Source: an uncultured Sinobacteraceae bacterium (GTDB lineage: Bacteria; Pseudomonadota; Gammaproteobacteria; Steroidobacterales; Steroidobacteraceae). From it: 42,106 bases of DNA. Numbering within the stretch: position 1 is the first letter of the stretch; the number at the start of each line of letters is the position of its first letter. A program made the translations under genes and the position numbers. The stretch spans positions 1 to 42,106 of the forward strand of contig CALEKY010000033.1 of NCBI GenBank assembly GCA_937902995.1, written 5' to 3'. Below, in pieces: positions 1 through 9,562 of this stretch. The notes beneath the pieces were generated by a model. That model did not search any database, was not told the origin of the DNA, and saw nothing but the letters and a program-made list of their open reading frames with translations.

Positions 1-9
1 TTTCCGCAT
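1..9 (-). CDS. Possible start of a gene running off the left edge
   Basis: On the minus strand an ATG at position 9 reads Met-Arg-Lys before the window ends, and an AGGTGG-like ribosome binding site sits about five bases ahead of it (around 14-21). This is the only evidence: three codons cannot be identified. If real, the gene would lie downstream of the PEP carboxylase gene in the same direction, with the repeat element at 79-254 between them. It could equally be chance. Confidence 0.2.
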
Positions 10-78
10 TGTCCACCTCTTGCAAGGTGTCCGCGAAATCGGGGGAAGCCCAAAGCGCTTGGGAGCACGTTCGACAAC

Positions 79-254
79 GGCTGTGGGCTGGAGACTGTAG
101 GCTGTAGCAAACGCGCTCAATCCCCTCCCCCTTTGAAGGAGAGGGTTAGGCGAGGGGTCGAACACGCGAGGCGCGACTAGTCTGCAACGGAAGAGGTCAG
201 CGTGCGCGCTCCGCGCGCTCTTCCTTCAGCCTTCAGCCTTCAGTCTTCAGCCTG
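79..254. repeat. Composite heptamer-array element A, downstream of ppc
   Basis: The left array at 79-107 reads GGCTGTG, GGCTGGA, GACTGTA, GGCTGTA. The right array at 224-253 is four copies of CTTCAGC/CTTCAGT, which on the other strand read GCTGAAG, so the arms are inverted and differ mainly at one position of the word. Next to the right array is a GCGCGC-TCC-GCGCGC hairpin (204-218). The centre (about 121-160) holds an imperfect CCTCCCC/GGAGAGGG palindrome. No ORF of note fills the space between ppc and the left edge. Confidence 0.75.
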
Positions 255-272
255 GTTGAACCGCTTTGCGCT

Positions 273-2978
273 TCAACCGCTATTCCGCAGCGCCGTCGCC
301 ACCGCGTTGATCGAGAGTTGAATGCCTTCGCGTACGCGTGCGTCGCGCTCGCCGGCGCGATGGCGCTTCAGCAGTTCCACCTGCAGCAGATTGAGCGGCT
401 CGATGTATGGCAAGCGCAGGCGGATCGATTCGTCGAGCGCAGGATTCTTTTCGAGCAAGCGCGACTGATCTGTGATCTCGAGCAAACGGTCGTGCGTCAG
501 CTGCCAGCTCGTGCGGATACGCTCGAAAATGCGCTTGGCGAGCGACCGATCCTGGACGAGCGTGGCGTATCGTTCGGCAATCGCCATGTCCGATTTCGCG
601 AGCACCATCTCCATGTTGTCGAGCGTGGCTTTGAAGAACGGCCACGCTTGCGCCATCTCCCGCAACAAGCCTCGGTCCGTGAATGCTTGCAATGCCTGAC
701 CGACGCCGTACCAACCCGGCAGCATCACGCGCGCTTGCGCCCAACTGAATACCCACGGAATGGCGCGCAAATCCTCGATGCGATCAGATTTAGTGCGCGA
801 AGCGGGACGCGAGCCGATCTTCAGCTCTGCAATCTCGAGCAGCGGCGTCATCTGCCGGAAGAACGTATTGAAGCCTTCCGTTTCGTAGACGAGCGAGCGA
901 TAGGCTTTGAACGCCTCTTGCGAGAGCGTATCCATCGCTTGCGAGAAACGTCCGGCCTCGTCGGCCGAGACCGCAGTCGGATCCAACGATGCGAGTAGCG
1001 TCGCAGAGGCGATCGATTCGAGATTCAGCGCCGCCGCTTCGCGCGTTCCGTATTTCGCCGCAATGACCTCGCCTTGTTCGGTGATGCGGATGCGGCCTTG
1101 CACCGTGCCTGCAGGTTGCGCGCGAATTGCGGCGAACGACGATCCTCCGCCGCGGCCGACTGCGCCGCCGCGACCGTGAAAGATCTGCAACGCCGTCTGC
1201 GCTTCTTGGAACGTGCGCGCGAGCTCTCGACTGGTGCGATTCAAGCTCCACATCGACGTCAGATAGCCGCCATCCTTGTTCGAATCGGAATAGCCGAGCA
1301 TCACTTCTTGATAGCCGCGATGCAGCGCGATGCGCCGAATCTCGGGCAATGCCAACCAGTCGCGCATGATCTCGGACGCGCGCGACAAGTCGCCGATCGT
1401 CTCGAACAACGGTACGACCATGATCTTCGCGCCGGCCGGATCGTTCGGTCGATAGAGGCCTGCCTCCTTGAGCAGGACGTGGACTTCGAGCATGTCCGAA
1501 ACGCTTTCGCATTTCGAAATGATGTAAGTCGTGATCGCAGCGGTGCCATAGAGCTGGTGTGCCTTGGCGGCCGCACGCACGATCGCGAGCTCCGATTGCG
1601 TCTCGTGCGAATAGCTCGAATAGGGGCTTGCAAGCAGTCGTTCGCTTGCGAGCTCGCGCCGCAGCAGTGCCACGCGCGCCTCCTCGTCGAGCGACGTGTA
1701 ATCGTCGACGACGCCTGCCACCTTCAGTAGCTCGGCGACGACCCGCGCATGCACATCGGAGTTCTGGCGCAGGTCGAGCGTGGCGAGATGGAATCCGAAC
1801 GTCTCGACGGCGCGAATCAGGCGGCTCAGGCCGCTGCTCGTCGACAACAGTCCGGCGCCGCTTTCATCCAGCGATTGCTGGATGGCGAGCAGATCTGCAC
1901 GGAATTCTTCCGCGGTGAGATAGGGCGGCGCGGACGTCGAAGCGCGCCGCGCAGGCGGGTGCCCGACGAGCCTCTCGAAGGTTGCTGCAAGTCGTGAGTA
2001 CATGCCGATCACGGCGCGACGATACGGCTCGTCTGCGCGGCCCGGATTCGTATCGCCGCTCTCCGCGGCGAGCTTCATCACTGCGGACGACACGGTGGCA
2101 TGCTCGACCGACACCGAAAGCTCTGCGCCGAGCGCATGCAACTGATCGAGATAGCTCGTCAGCACCGCTTCGGATGCGGACTTGAGCGCAAGCTCGAGCG
2201 AATCGGCCGTGACGTTGGGGTTGCCGTCGCGGTCGCCGCCAATCCAACTGCCGAGGCGCAGGAAGCTCGGCGGTCGATAGCCCAGCGCGCGTTCCCAACG
2301 CGAATAGAGCATTGGCAACACCGGTAGGAAGACTTCGCGCATGTAAGCGAGCGCGATTTCGACTTCGTCGGCGACGTAGAGACGCTCGCGGCGTAGCGGC
2401 CGCGTCTGCCACAAGAGCGCAATCTGTCTGAGGATCGCCGGTTCGATCCCGTCGCCTTCGGGCGATTCCGTGCGTCCCAGGTCGCGGTGTCGCATCAGCT
2501 CGGCAATGCGCGTGCGGTGATCGATCATGCTCTTGCGCATGACCTCGGTCGGGTGCGCCGTGAGCACCGGAACGATCAATGCTTGATCGAGCAATGCGCG
2601 AATGCGCTCGGGTGAGATGCCTTGCTCCGTAAGCAGTTTCAGCGCGGTGGCGACATCGCTGCCGGATTCGTTCAGTTTGCCCTGCCGATCCTCGGCGAGA
2701 TTCGCGAGCATGGAGAACAGCATGAAGCTGCGCACGAACGACAAGGTGTCGTCCAACGTGAGTGCCTCGAGCCCGCGAGTGAGCTGCGTCGCATCGGCAA
2801 TGCCGCGATGACGATCGACCGAGCTCGCGCGAATGAATTCGATGCGGTGAAACAGCTCATCGCCGCCATAGGCACGAATGACATCGCCGAGAAGCTTGCC
2901 AAGATAGCGAATGTCGGCGTTCTGAGTGATCGTTCGGACAGGAGCGTTCACGTGCGCATACTCCGAGAGGGCGTGCAT
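273..2978 (-). CDS. ppc: Phosphoenolpyruvate carboxylase
   Basis: Cytosolic enzyme that carboxylates phosphoenolpyruvate with bicarbonate to oxaloacetate, replenishing the TCA cycle. The protein is about 900 residues, normal for the bacterial family, and matches throughout. It has the catalytic His in TAHPTE near residue 142, the GGDRDGNPNVT motif, the YSDSNKDGG segment, the FHGRGGAVGRGGG glycine-rich loop, and a C-terminal RNSG close to the usual RNTG end. The start is uncertain. The reading frame is open up to a TTG at 3005. ATG at 2978 is listed here, but GTG at 2951 has a better ribosome binding site (CGGAG nine bases upstream) and gives an N-terminus closer to E. coli Ppc. The gene stands alone; element A follows its stop codon. 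Confidence 0.97.
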   Translation of the reverse strand: MHALSEYAHVNAPVRTITQNADIRYLGKLLGDVIRAYGGDELFHRIEFIRASSVDRHRGIADATQLTRGLEALTLDDTLSFVRSFMLFSMLANLAEDRQGKLNESGSDVATALKLLTEQGISPERIRALLDQALIVPVLTAHPTEVMRKSMIDHRTRIAELMRHRDLGRTESPEGDGIEPAILRQIALLWQTRPLRRERLYVADEVEIALAYMREVFLPVLPMLYSRWERALGYRPPSFLRLGSWIGGDRDGNPNVTADSLELALKSASEAVLTSYLDQLHALGAELSVSVEHATVSSAVMKLAAESGDTNPGRADEPYRRAVIGMYSRLAATFERLVGHPPARRASTSAPPYLTAEEFRADLLAIQQSLDESGAGLLSTSSGLSRLIRAVETFGFHLATLDLRQNSDVHARVVAELLKVAGVVDDYTSLDEEARVALLRRELASERLLASPYSSYSHETQSELAIVRAAAKAHQLYGTAAITTYIISKCESVSDMLEVHVLLKEAGLYRPNDPAGAKIMVVPLFETIGDLSRASEIMRDWLALPEIRRIALHRGYQEVMLGYSDSNKDGGYLTSMWSLNRTSRELARTFQEAQTALQIFHGRGGAVGRGGGSSFAAIRAQPAGTVQGRIRITEQGEVIAAKYGTREAAALNLESIASATLLASLDPTAVSADEAGRFSQAMDTLSQEAFKAYRSLVYETEGFNTFFRQMTPLLEIAELKIGSRPASRTKSDRIEDLRAIPWVFSWAQARVMLPGWYGVGQALQAFTDRGLLREMAQAWPFFKATLDNMEMVLAKSDMAIAERYATLVQDRSLAKRIFERIRTSWQLTHDRLLEITDQSRLLEKNPALDESIRLRLPYIEPLNLLQVELLKRHRAGERDARVREGIQLSINAVATALRNSG

Positions 2979-3288
2979 TGTGGGCAGCAAGCAGGTGACA
3001 TGCAAAGCGCTTGCACACTCGGTGAACGAACGATCAGTTGCGCTTATCGCACTGCCGGGATCGGAATCGAGTTTCGGTATTCGGACCGGCCGTCGCCGTT
3101 CCGCGTCATGCTGACAGGTCTTCTCACATGCACTTACGCTTCGGGTAAACGCGTGCGCTGCGGGAATTTCGATCGGCCATTCTCCGACTCGGTATTCATA
3201 CGGGTGTACGAACCGCGGGCCTCGCGCAGATCATCTTCGGTCCGCGAGTCACTCCATGGACTTTCAGCAGTCTGGGTAGGAGAGTGCC
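2979..3288. other. Intergenic region between divergent ppc and a small ORF
   Basis: About 310 bases with no convincing gene. It must hold the promoters of ppc (minus) and of the small gene at 3289 (plus). A short TGCAA-AGCGC-TTGCA inverted repeat begins at 3001, just upstream of ppc. I could not assign -35/-10 boxes with confidence. Confidence 0.5.
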
Positions 3289-3495
3289 ATGAAGCTCATC
3301 ATCGATCTTGGCGACCGTAAGGTCGAAGAGACTCACCCCTCCGAGGAGCAGGCACGCGAACACCTGTGCACCGTTTTGACCTCCCACAAGACCCGAGGGC
3401 ACCGCATCGATGCAGCGGAGGATGCGGGTTTTCCGCACCCGCGTTACGTCGTCGAGACGCCGGAGGGACGGTTGAGGTATTGGCTCGAGAAGTAG
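3289..3495 (+). CDS. Small conserved-looking protein of unknown function (68 aa)
   Basis: A 68-residue soluble protein with no signal peptide or membrane segment. It opens with a beta-strand-like MKLIIDLGDRKVEE, has a mixed charged centre with one Cys, and ends GRLRYWLEK. The start is supported by a good AGGAGA ribosome binding site six bases before the ATG. I do not recognise the family. The TAG stop (3493-3495) is also the first triplet of the repeat array that fills the 80-base gap to the convergent MFS gene. Its coding status rests on the ribosome binding site and amphipathic composition only. Confidence 0.65.
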   Translation: MKLIIDLGDRKVEETHPSEEQAREHLCTVLTSHKTRGHRIDAAEDAGFPHPRYVVETPEGRLRYWLEK

Positions 3496-3578
3496 GGAAA
3501 CGGAACAAGGGAAGGTGTCGTGATCCGTGATTCGTGATCCGTGCGCGAACGCGCCATTTCCCATTTCCCTTTTCCCTA
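3493..3578. repeat. Composite heptamer-array element H in a convergent junction
   Basis: The left array at 3493-3516 has GGGAAAC-like words. It is followed by GTGATCC, GTGATTC, GTGATCC (about 3519-3541), then a small GCGCGAACGCGCC hairpin (3543-3555). The right array ATTTCCC, ATTTCCC, TTTTCCC ends in CTA and is the inverse of the left array. TAGGGAAA at 3493 mirrors TTTCCCTA at 3571-3578, so the stop codons of both convergent genes lie inside the array words. The element may act as a two-way terminator. Confidence 0.75.
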
Positions 3579-4928
3579 CCGCGTTTGCGGTTTACGCACG
3601 ACGCTGCACATTCCCGCACCGAACGTGAGCACTGCAGCGACGACGGCTGGCGTGCTGCCGCTGCCCAGGTTGGCAGCGAGCAGGGCGGCGACGATCGTCG
3701 CGCCGAGTGCTTGACCGATCAAGCGAGTGGTGGACAGCATGCCGCCGGCTGATGCAGCGCGGTGCGGAGGAGCGGCACCGACGACCAATCGGGCATTCGG
3801 CGCTAAGAACAAACCGAAACCGGCGCCGGCGAGCGCCATTCGCCACGCGATCGAAAAGTGCTCCGCATCCGCGGGTAGAAAGGCAATCAGCATCAGCGCG
3901 ATCGTCGCAACCGACATGCCGATGCCGCCGAGGATGCGTGCCGGTATGCGATCGGAAAGAATGCCGGCGAGCGGTCCGAACGCCATCATGCCGATCGGCC
4001 AGGGCGAGATGAGGGCACCGACTTCGCCGGGCGAATAGCCGAACGTTTCCTGCAAACGGAACGGCATCGAGAGCAACACCAACATCGAAGCGATGAAGGC
4101 GAGGATCGCGCCGCCGATGGAGAGACTGAGGTCCCGACGCGCGAGGAGATCGACCGGCAGGATGGGTTCTTTCGCCTCGAGCTCTCGTCTGACGAATATG
4201 AATCCGATCACCGCTCCGGCGGCAATGATGGCGATCGAAACGACCGGCGAATCGCCGTGCACTGAGCTTTCCAGACCGCCGATCACGAGTCCGAACGTGA
4301 GCGCGCACAACACGGCAGAGAGCACATCGTAGGGCTCATTGCGCCGTACGGGTTCGGGCAACGAGCGGCGACCGATCGACAAAGAGATCAAACCGAGCGG
4401 AACGGCGGCGGCGAACACCCATTGCCAGCTCGCGAATCCCAGGACGAGGCCTCCGAGCGTCGGACCCAAGGCGGAGCTGCTCGACACGACGATGTTGTTG
4501 AGCGCAAGCCCTCGACCGAGCCGCGCAGCCGGATAGGTCGACCGGATCAACGCGCTCGAGACGCTGAGCGCTGCGGCTGCACCCAACGATTGAGCGGCGC
4601 GCGTCACGATCAAGAACGGCAGGCTTTTCGCGAAAAAGCACAGGGCGCTGGCGATACAGAACGTGAGCTGGCCGTACTGATAAAGCCGGCGCAAACCAAT
4701 GCGCGAGCCGAGCGCCGAGAACGGCAACAACGTCATGACGAAGACGAGCTGGTAAATCGTCACGATCGCCACGGCGGAGGCAGGAGGAACGCCGAGATCG
4801 CGCGCAATCGTCGGTAAGGCGACCGCAACGATGGCGCTGTCGATCGCGACGAGTGCGGTGCCGAAAGAAATGGCGAGGATGGCGAGATAACGGCGCGGTT
4901 TCGGTAGACCGCTGAATTCTTCAGTCAT
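3576..4928 (-). CDS. MFS drug/proton antiporter, DHA2 (EmrB/QacA-like)
   Basis: Inner-membrane major facilitator superfamily protein of 450 residues with 12 to 14 hydrophobic segments along its length. The first helix region carries the acidic AIDSAIVAVALPTIARDL stretch typical of the EmrB/QacA branch. A motif A variant, GSRIGLRRL, lies in the loop after helix 2, and a motif C, ALGPTLGG, lies in helix 5. It probably exports small amphipathic compounds with proton exchange; the substrate cannot be read from sequence. It starts 55 bases after the stop of the outer-membrane factor gene on the same strand, so it may be the fourth gene of the efflux operon. Its TAG stop lies inside repeat element H. 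Confidence 0.88.
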   Translation of the reverse strand: MTEEFSGLPKPRRYLAILAISFGTALVAIDSAIVAVALPTIARDLGVPPASAVAIVTIYQLVFVMTLLPFSALGSRIGLRRLYQYGQLTFCIASALCFFAKSLPFLIVTRAAQSLGAAAALSVSSALIRSTYPAARLGRGLALNNIVVSSSSALGPTLGGLVLGFASWQWVFAAAVPLGLISLSIGRRSLPEPVRRNEPYDVLSAVLCALTFGLVIGGLESSVHGDSPVVSIAIIAAGAVIGFIFVRRELEAKEPILPVDLLARRDLSLSIGGAILAFIASMLVLLSMPFRLQETFGYSPGEVGALISPWPIGMMAFGPLAGILSDRIPARILGGIGMSVATIALMLIAFLPADAEHFSIAWRMALAGAGFGLFLAPNARLVVGAAPPHRAASAGGMLSTTRLIGQALGATIVAALLAANLGSGSTPAVVAAVLTFGAGMCSVVRKPQTR

Positions 4929-4983
4929 TGGACGGGCACGAAGTCGCGATGAACGCTCATCCTAACAGCTCGCGCGACCGACC

Positions 4984-6414
4984 TCAGCGGGCAAGTCCGC
5001 CGCCCAGTGCCACGTACAACGCCACAAAGCTCGCGACTTCGGCTCTGCGCACCTGGAGCAGCGCTTGCTCGGCTGCAAACAGATTGCGCTCTGCATCGAG
5101 CACTTCGATGTGGCTCACGACGCCCTCGCGGTAACGCGTACGTGCAAGCTCGGCAAGTCGGCGTTGAGCGACCGTGGCTCGCTCTTGCGCAGCGACCTGC
5201 TCGGCGAGAAAGCGCCGACCGGCCAACGCATCCGCGACTTCGCGAAAACCGGTTTGGATGGCGCGCTCGTAATTGGCGACCGCGATGTTTTCTCGTGTTT
5301 CGGCAACGCTGAGATTCGCGCGGCGCCGTCCGAAGTCGAAGATCGGCAAGTCTATGCTCGGCCCGTAGCTCCACGTCCGCCCGTCGTTGCCGAACAGATC
5401 ATCCAACTCGCGAGAAGCGTAGCCGTAGGTGCCGATGAGCGAAATGGATGGTAGGAATGCGGCACGCGCTGCGCCGATGTTCGCACGTGCGGCGCGCAGC
5501 CTCTCTTCGGCGGCCACGATGTCGGGGCGAGCGATCAAGAGCTCCGACGGCAAGCCAGGTGCGAGCGCGTCGATGCGGATTTGTTCCTGCAACGGCAAGG
5601 AATCGGGCAGCTCCATATCGAGCGGTCTGCCGACGAGCGCTTCGAGCAGATTCTCGCTTTGTGCAAGCTGAAGCTTCAGAGCCGCAAGCTCGATCTCGGC
5701 CTGGGTCAGCAATGTTTCGGCTTGTCGGTAGTCGAGCTCGGAAGTTACACCCGCATCGAGCCGGCGCTTGGCGATGCGCAGTCCGTCCTGCCGGCTCTGC
5801 ACCGTTGCTTCGGCGAGCTGCAAACGCTCGCGCGCCTCGAGCGATGCGAAATAGGCATCGGCCACTTCGCGGATCAACGAGAGCTGAAAAGCCCGTGCCG
5901 CCGCACGCGTCGCCAGGTATTCGGCGAGCGCAGCATCCGAGAGGCTGCGCACGCGTCCCCAGAAATCGAGCTCGAAGGAAGCGATCGCGGCGCTCGCCGA
6001 ATAGCGATCGAACGTGACGGCCTCTGCGACACCCGCGGACGTTGCGCCTGCGCTCAACGCCTCGGGACCTGCCCGCGTGCGCGCTGCCTGCGCCGACAAT
6101 CCGATGTTCGGCAAACGATCGGCGCGTTGTATGCGATACAGACTGCGTGCTTCCTCGACTTGCGCGACGGCGATGCGCATGTCGCGGTTGTGCTCGAGCG
6201 CGAGCTCGATGAGCGTTTTCAGACGCGGATCGGCGAAGAAGTCTCGATAATCGAGCGACGGGGCGCTCGTGCCCTGTGTCTGGTTTGCGAGATGCGATGG
6301 GTAAGCGGTTGCGGTCGGCAATTCAGGCCGCACGTGTCGCGGCGCCAAAGAACATGCGCCGAGCAGTGCGATCAGCACGAAGGTACCGAACGCATGACCG
6401 ATTCGATCACGCAT
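4984..6414 (-). CDS. RND efflux outer-membrane factor lipoprotein, NodT family
   Basis: Outer-membrane channel lipoprotein of 476 residues that would complete the tripartite pump encoded upstream. The ATG at 6414 gives a lipoprotein signal (MRDRIGHAF, hydrophobic stretch, LLGAC lipobox), whereas the frame open further upstream would bury it. The two OEP repeats are visible as alternating beta and long coiled helices, ending in the LDAERNLFAAEQALLQVRRAEV segment region typical of the OprM/NodT group. The start overlaps the last eight bases of the RND pump gene, indicating translational coupling. Confidence 0.9.
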   Translation of the reverse strand: MRDRIGHAFGTFVLIALLGACSLAPRHVRPELPTATAYPSHLANQTQGTSAPSLDYRDFFADPRLKTLIELALEHNRDMRIAVAQVEEARSLYRIQRADRLPNIGLSAQAARTRAGPEALSAGATSAGVAEAVTFDRYSASAAIASFELDFWGRVRSLSDAALAEYLATRAAARAFQLSLIREVADAYFASLEARERLQLAEATVQSRQDGLRIAKRRLDAGVTSELDYRQAETLLTQAEIELAALKLQLAQSENLLEALVGRPLDMELPDSLPLQEQIRIDALAPGLPSELLIARPDIVAAEERLRAARANIGAARAAFLPSISLIGTYGYASRELDDLFGNDGRTWSYGPSIDLPIFDFGRRRANLSVAETRENIAVANYERAIQTGFREVADALAGRRFLAEQVAAQERATVAQRRLAELARTRYREGVVSHIEVLDAERNLFAAEQALLQVRRAEVASFVALYVALGGGLAR

Positions 6415-9400
6415 GGGCAGCGTCCTTCGCTGGCGGACGGTGGCGCAGGTTCGGCGCGATCCAACGGCGGACGCCGAGGTAGAGCAGCGGCGTGAAGAAG
6501 ATGCCGAGCAGCGTCGCCGCAATCATGCCGCCCATCACGCCCGTGCCGACGGCGATACGACTCGCCGCGCCTGCGCCCGTCGCAGTGACGAGCGGCACCA
6601 TGCCGAGAATGAACGCCAGCGACGTCATGATGATGGGGCGCAGGCGCAGCTTCACGGCGTTCAGCGTCGCTTGAGTTGTCATGACGCCGCGCGCTTCCTC
6701 TTCGAGCGCAAATTCGACGATCAAAATCGCGTTCTTGGCCGCAAGTCCGATGATGGCCACCAGGCCGACGTTGAAATACACATCGGCGGGTAAGCCGCGC
6801 ATCATCGTGAACAACACCGCGCCGAGCACGCCGAGCGGTACGACGAGCAGGACGGCGAGCGGTACCGTCCAGCTCTCGTACAGCGCTGCAAGCACCAAGA
6901 ACACGACGACGATGGACAACCCGAGCAAGGAGCCGACTTGTCCGGCTGCTTGCTGTTCTTCGTACGACACGCCCGTCCATTCGTAACCGAATCCTGCCGG
7001 CAGCGATGCTGCGAGTCGCTCCATTTCGGCCATCGCTTCGCCGGTCGAGCGTCCCGCGGCGGGCATTCCGGAAATCGTCATTGCCGGATAGCCGTTGTAA
7101 CGCTCGAGCTGCGGCGGACCCGAGGTCCATTCGACCGTCGTGAACGCACCGAAAGGCACCATCTCACCCTGCGCGTTGCGTACTCGCAGATTGAGAATGT
7201 CTTCCGGCGTCATGCGAAACGGCGCTTCCGATTGCAACAGCACGCGCAGGATGCGGCCCTCCCGGCTGAAGTCGTTGGCGTAGGAGCTCGCGAACGAGAT
7301 GGCGAGCGTGGAATTCACATCTGCGATCGACAACCCCAGCGCACGTGCCTTGATCCGGTCGATGAGCACACGCAGCTGCGGCGAGTCGGCTTGACCTTCC
7401 GGTCTCACTGCGGTGAGGGCCGGGCTCTGGCTGGCGAGCGCAAGCAGCTGATTGCGTGCCGCGAGCAATTGCTCGTGACCGAGTCCTGCCCGGTCTTGCA
7501 ACTTGAACGTGAAGCCGCTCGCGACGCCGAGCGCAGGAATCGACGGCGGATTCAAGGAAAAGACGAACGCTTGACGTATCCGTTGCCACGCAGCGTTGGT
7601 TCTGTCGACGAGCGCGAGCGCGCTGTTCTCCGGGCCCGGCCGGTCGCCCCAAGGCTTGAGCGAAACGAACGACATCGCGTTCGCCTGACCTTGGCCGAAG
7701 AAGCTGAACCCGCGAATCATCGTGACGGTTTGTACTTGCGGCTGTTCGCGATAGAACGCCATCACCTGATCGATGGCTTCGTTCGTGCGCTCCAGCGTTG
7801 CGCCAGGAGGCGCTTGCACGACCGTGATGACGACGCCTTGATCCTCGGCGGGGAGGTAACTCCCCGGCAGACGCATGAACAGAATCAGCGTGAGTCCGCT
7901 CAATAGCAGGAACACTGCGAGATAGCGCACGGGACGAACCAGGATGCGTCCGACCCGGACCTGATAGCGGTCGGTGATGCCGGTAAACCACGTGTTGAAG
8001 CGCTGGAAGAAGTTTCGGACATGGCGCACCCATGGCCTGCGGTACTGGATCGTTCCGGGCGGCCGCAGAAGCGTGGCGCACAGCGCCGGCGTGAGTGTGA
8101 GCGCAAGCAGCGCGGAAAAGGCGATCGACACTGCGAGCGTGAGCGCGAACTGGCGATAGATGCCGCCGGTCGAGCCGGGAAACAGCGCCATCGGCACGAA
8201 CACGGCAACGAGCACGAGCGTGATGCCGATGATGGCACCCGTGATCTGGTCCATCGCCTTCACGGTGGCTTCGTACGGCGGCAGACCTTCCGTCGTCATG
8301 ATGCGTTCGACGTTTTCGACGACGACGATTGCATCGTCGACGAGAATGCCGATGGCGAGCACCATGCCGAACAGCGTGAGCACGTTGATCGAAAAGTCGA
8401 GCACCCACAGTCCGAGGCAGGCGCCTGCAAGCGCGATCGGCACGACGATGGTGGGGATGAGCGTGGCACGCCAGCTTTGCAGGAACAGGAACATCACGGC
8501 GAAGACGAGCAGCATCGCTTCGGCGAGCGTGGTCACGACTTCTTCGACCGAAATACGAATGAACGGCGTCGAGTCGTACGGAATGGTCCAGTCGATGTCC
8601 TCCGGGAACGTGCGCGCGAGCTCTGCCATGCGCTGTCGAACGCCGTTCGCCGTCGCAAGCGCATTGGCGCCCGTCGTTAGCTGCACGGCCATGCCGGCAG
8701 CCGGGTTGCCGTTGAGCTCGAGACCGAACAAGTAGCTCTGCGCGCCGAGCTCGATTCGAGCGACGTCGCCGAGCCGCACAGCCGAACCGTCGGGGTTCGC
8801 GCGCAGGATGATCGATGCGAACTGTTCGGGTGTCGTGAATCGGTTCTGGGTCAGAATCGGTGCATTGAGCTCCGTGCCTTCCGCAATCGGCCGGTCGCCG
8901 AGCTGGCCGCCGGGCGACTGCGTGTTCTGTTCGCGCACGGCGGCGAGCGCATCGGCGGCTGACAGTCTGAAGGTCGCCAGCCGATCCGGGTCGATCCAGA
9001 CACGCATCGCGTATTCGGACGAGAACGAACGCACGTCGCCGACGCCGTTGACGCGTCGCAACTCGTCGACGACGCGCGTCGTCGCGAAATTGCCGAGCTC
9101 GAGCGCAGGCGTGCGACCGCTCTTGGAGATCAGCGCCACGATCATCAGGAATCCGGCCGAGGCTCGGTTGATCGAGATACCTTGACGACGGACGTCTTCC
9201 GGCAGCCGCGGCTCGACTGCGCGCAACCGGTTCTGCACGTCCATTTGCGCAACGTCGATGTCCGTGCCGGATTCGAACGTCACCGTGATCGACGCCGTGC
9301 CGTTCGACTGGCTCGTCGCGGTCATGTACAGAAAACCTTCGACGCCGTTCAGCTGTTGCTCGATGATTTGCGTCACGTTCGTCTCGAGCACGGAGGCGTC

Positions 9401-9559
9401 GGCGCCCGGGTACGTCGCAGTAATCGTCAAAGAGGGCGGCGCAATCGTCGGATATTGTTCGATCGGCAGTGCGCGCAATGCGATGACGCCGGCAAACAGA
9501 ATTCCGAGAGCGATCACCCACGAGAATACCGGGCGGTCGATGAAGAACCGCGGACCCAC
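6407..9559 (-). CDS. RND multidrug efflux pump, inner-membrane transporter (HAE1/AcrB type)
   Basis: Inner-membrane proton-driven transporter of 1050 residues, full length for the AcrB/MexB family. It opens MGPRFFIDRPVFSWVIAL, as in HAE1 pumps. Transmembrane helix 4 carries the paired aspartates of the proton relay (GILVDDAIVVVEN) and helix 10 carries the partner Lys (GLAAKNAILIVEF). The two large periplasmic loops are present. It takes substrates from the periplasm or outer leaflet and passes them to the outer-membrane factor. It starts three bases after the membrane-fusion gene and overlaps the outer-membrane factor gene by eight bases, so the three form one operon. No local regulator gene is present. 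Confidence 0.97.
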   Translation of the reverse strand: MGPRFFIDRPVFSWVIALGILFAGVIALRALPIEQYPTIAPPSLTITATYPGADASVLETNVTQIIEQQLNGVEGFLYMTATSQSNGTASITVTFESGTDIDVAQMDVQNRLRAVEPRLPEDVRRQGISINRASAGFLMIVALISKSGRTPALELGNFATTRVVDELRRVNGVGDVRSFSSEYAMRVWIDPDRLATFRLSAADALAAVREQNTQSPGGQLGDRPIAEGTELNAPILTQNRFTTPEQFASIILRANPDGSAVRLGDVARIELGAQSYLFGLELNGNPAAGMAVQLTTGANALATANGVRQRMAELARTFPEDIDWTIPYDSTPFIRISVEEVVTTLAEAMLLVFAVMFLFLQSWRATLIPTIVVPIALAGACLGLWVLDFSINVLTLFGMVLAIGILVDDAIVVVENVERIMTTEGLPPYEATVKAMDQITGAIIGITLVLVAVFVPMALFPGSTGGIYRQFALTLAVSIAFSALLALTLTPALCATLLRPPGTIQYRRPWVRHVRNFFQRFNTWFTGITDRYQVRVGRILVRPVRYLAVFLLLSGLTLILFMRLPGSYLPAEDQGVVITVVQAPPGATLERTNEAIDQVMAFYREQPQVQTVTMIRGFSFFGQGQANAMSFVSLKPWGDRPGPENSALALVDRTNAAWQRIRQAFVFSLNPPSIPALGVASGFTFKLQDRAGLGHEQLLAARNQLLALASQSPALTAVRPEGQADSPQLRVLIDRIKARALGLSIADVNSTLAISFASSYANDFSREGRILRVLLQSEAPFRMTPEDILNLRVRNAQGEMVPFGAFTTVEWTSGPPQLERYNGYPAMTISGMPAAGRSTGEAMAEMERLAASLPAGFGYEWTGVSYEEQQAAGQVGSLLGLSIVVVFLVLAALYESWTVPLAVLLVVPLGVLGAVLFTMMRGLPADVYFNVGLVAIIGLAAKNAILIVEFALEEEARGVMTTQATLNAVKLRLRPIIMTSLAFILGMVPLVTATGAGAASRIAVGTGVMGGMIAATLLGIFFTPLLYLGVRRWIAPNLRHRPPAKDAAHA

Positions 9560-9562
9560 GGC

